The notes under the pieces: generated by a model
Told to the model about the DNA's origin: nothing
What the model saw: only the letters and a program-made list of their open reading frames with translations
Database searches by the model: none
Shown: positions 22,980 to 24,579 of the stretch, one piece after another
Position numbering within the stretch: the stretch's first letter is position 1
How the letters are laid out: each line of letters opens with the position of its first letter
Source of the DNA: an uncultured Oscillospiraceae bacterium
Lineage (GTDB): Bacteria > Bacillota > Clostridia > Oscillospirales > Acutalibacteraceae
NCBI GenBank assembly: GCA_900539845.1
Contig: UQDP01000025.1
Location: 1 to 24,579 of the forward strand
Length of the DNA: 24,579 nt
Reading direction: 5' to 3'
Program-made: the position numbers and the translations under genes

Positions 22980-23849
22980 ATGCAAATAGTAACAGGAAAG
23001 ACCGGCACGCCTCATGTAACGAGCGTTCAGGACAGAGCGCTAAATCAGGGGCTTGCCGGCAGAGATGCATATATACTTGACACGGGGCAGAAGCTTGCGC
23101 CGGAAATATACAGCGCAAATGAGATCCATATTAAAGACGGTGCGCTTATGGTACAGGGCTGCCTTTGCACAGTGGATAACGGCGGTTATGATACCGTGAC
23201 GATAGCAAACGGGTCACAGGGGATGAAACGTAAGGATCTGATCGTTGCCCGTTACACTTATAACGGTGAAGCACAGACTGAATCAATGGAATGGGCTATT
23301 GTTCAGGGTGCTCCGTCAGCGTCTACTCCGACAGTGCCCCAAATAATCAATGTCGGAGATATTCAGTCTTTCGATCCCATTGTAGATACCGCCGTTTTTG
23401 TTGTTACGCTTGACGGCGTTTCAATTGTCAGTGTGGAAACGGTCGTGCCGTTTTTAAATCCTATGTTCGGTACAACGAAAGTATTATGGAGCGGCGCTCT
23501 TTGGCTGAGAGCGGGGAGCAGTCAGGTAGCAACGCTGTCTGAACCGATCAGCCGTCAGAACAACGGTGTCATACTTATTTTCAGCGGATATGCAAACGGT
23601 TCTGAATATGACGGCGCAATGTCAACAGTCGTCATTCCTAAAGCAGTATTAAGTGAATTTCCGTCTTCCTCATTTATAAGCGATATGGGTACGGTCGATT
23701 TCGGCGTTAATGCGCGGAAAAGCTTTGTTTTTACCGATACCACCGTAAGCGGCGGAACGAATGCGGATTATAATTATGCTTCGGGAACAAAGAACGGCAT
23801 CACATATGATAACAGCAAGTTTGTTTTGCGAAGAGTTTTAGGGTTTTGA
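22980..23849 (+). CDS. Baseplate/receptor-binding-type structural protein
   Basis: A 289-residue protein in two parts. Residues 1-150 (MQIVTGKTGTPHVTSVQDRA, DGALMVQGCLCTVDNGG, SQGMKRKDLIVARYTY) are a docking domain common to baseplate proteins of Gram-positive phages. Residues about 165-289 (WSGALWLRAGSSQVATLSEP, NNGVILIFSGYANG, KFVLRRVLGF) resemble the beta-rich C-terminal heads of phage fibers and receptor-binding proteins. It may link the hub to the fiber encoded next or bind the host itself. A good ribosome site (TTGGAGG) precedes ATG 22980. Confidence 0.75.
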   Translation: MQIVTGKTGTPHVTSVQDRALNQGLAGRDAYILDTGQKLAPEIYSANEIHIKDGALMVQGCLCTVDNGGYDTVTIANGSQGMKRKDLIVARYTYNGEAQTESMEWAIVQGAPSASTPTVPQIINVGDIQSFDPIVDTAVFVVTLDGVSIVSVETVVPFLNPMFGTTKVLWSGALWLRAGSSQVATLSEPISRQNNGVILIFSGYANGSEYDGAMSTVVIPKAVLSEFPSSSFISDMGTVDFGVNARKSFVFTDTTVSGGTNADYNYASGTKNGITYDNSKFVLRRVLGF

Positions 23850-23867
23850 GGAGGGTCAGAGGGTCAT

Positions 23868-24579
23868 ATGTCAGAATTAAATCTTACCGTTAGCGGTCAG
23901 CACATGGAGTTGCAGCTGCCTGCGGATTCGGTTGAAAAAACTTTAAATTATATCCGCTGTGTTTTTGATTTTAAGACGGATGATTGGAACGGCACAGTTA
24001 AAACGGCATATTTCCGCAATCCGAGAAGCGGTTTGGTATATTCGCAGGTGCTTGAAAACGATGTATGTGTCATTCCGCACGAGGCGCTTGCCGATGAGGG
24101 ATATGTTTCGTTTTCGGTAGCAGGCGAAAAAGAGAACTATCGTATAACGTCATCGTCGGTCAGCTTTTTTAATAAACCCACCGTTTACGCAGGAGAACCG
24201 TCAAACCCTACACCAAGTGAATACGAGCAGCTTATTGGCTTAACGTCAGATGCTGTAATAGCCGCCGAAGCAGCGCAGGCAACGGCTAAAGAAATCAAGG
24301 AGCAGGCGGAAAGCGGAGCATTTGACGGCGAACAGGGACCGCCTGGTCCGCAGGGTGAGCAAGGACCAAAAGGCGATACAGGATCGCCCGGAGAAAAGGG
24401 TGACCCCGGAGAACCGGGTGCACCCGGTAAAGACGGCACCGCCGCAACAGTAACCGTCGGTACAGTCACTACGGGAGAGCCTGATGCTCCGGCGAGTGTT
24501 GTTAACAGAGGAACGGAAAACGCCGCCGTGCTTGATTTTGTGATCCCGAGAGGTAAACAGGGAGAAACCGCTGCACAGA
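23868..24579 (+). CDS. Tail fiber with collagen-like repeats (3' partial)
   Basis: The first 237 residues of a fiber gene cut by the window end. Residues 1-115 are a beta-rich attachment domain ([43 protein letters not shown]). An Ala/Glu helix follows ([18 protein letters not shown]), then about twelve uninterrupted Gly-X-Y triplets ([17 protein letters not shown]..., about 154-190), which should form a trimeric collagen-like shaft. Next comes [20 protein letters not shown], a spacer often seen after such shafts, and a renewed GKQGE at the end. The receptor-binding tip is outside the window. GAGGAGGGTC upstream of ATG 23868 is the ribosome site. Confidence 0.85.
   Translation, partial: MSELNLTVSGQHMELQLPADSVEKTLNYIRCVFDFKTDDWNGTVKTAYFRNPRSGLVYSQVLENDVCVIPHEALADEGYVSFSVAGEKENYRITSSSVSFFNKPTVYAGEPSNPTPSEYEQLIGLTSDAVIAAEAAQATAKEIKEQAESGAFDGEQGPPGPQGEQGPKGDTGSPGEKGDPGEPGAPGKDGTAATVTVGTVTTGEPDAPASVVNRGTENAAVLDFVIPRGKQGETAAQ

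Noticed and set aside
24185..24469. Minus-strand open frame with Gly-Pro repeats
   Set aside because: Collagen-like Gly-Pro repeats read as Gly/Pro/Ser on the other strand too; the plus-strand frame has the ribosome site and domain order.

Overview
The window is a contiguous, all-plus-strand stretch of a tailed-phage genome, most likely a temperate siphovirus or prophage of a Gram-positive Clostridia host (Oscillospiraceae/Ruminococcus-like). That host call is an inference. It rests on strong GGAGG ribosome sites, mid-GC coding sequence of roughly 45-50%, ATG/GTG starts with tight overlaps, and Firmicutes-type phage families: SPP1-like portal and MuF, the Prp protease, and a collagen-like tail fiber. 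No integrase, repressor, lysis gene, tRNA or CRISPR lies in the window, so its lifestyle cannot be read directly.

Left part (1-8.1 kb), early and replication module. It opens with the 3' end of a gene made of 9-residue SAATNTG-type tandem repeats. Then follow a Rad50/RecF-like ATPase, a Sak4-type RecA-fold ATPase, a DUF669 putative ssDNA-binding protein, a DEAH helicase, and a 738-residue primase-helicase (PriCT, AEP-like and RepA-like domains, C-terminal HTH). Next comes a 268-bp non-coding region with four 35/36-bp-spaced iterons and a long inverted repeat, which is a candidate replication origin or control region. A RusA Holliday-junction resolvase and two small genes close the module.

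Switch region (8.36-8.84 kb). A small sigma-region-4-like late regulator ends in a triple 9-bp TCACAA repeat immediately upstream of an extended -10 element. A terminator-like hairpin follows, and then the packaging genes begin.

Middle part (8.8-16.5 kb), packaging and head: TerS, TerL, portal, MuF minor head protein, Prp protease, scaffold, major capsid protein and connectors. The MuF protein carries a C-terminal papain-fold (Tox-PL-like) toxin domain and is followed 7 bp later by an 80-residue gene in the position of an immunity gene and then a terminator. This AT-richer cassette is the most interesting system in the window: a virion-associated polymorphic toxin with probable immunity.

Right part (16.5-24.6 kb), tail: HK97 gp10-like protein, tail terminator, tail tube, gpG/gpGT tail chaperones joined by a probable -1 ribosomal frameshift, tape measure with seven exact-length 22-residue repeats, distal tail protein, baseplate hub, a fiber/baseplate protein and a collagen-like fiber cut by the window end.

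A second theme links head and tail. Scaffold, capsid and tail tube all begin with an L27-like leader (LQLFA, LQLFA, IQIFA at residues 6-10) that matches the recognition sequence of the Prp protease encoded just upstream.
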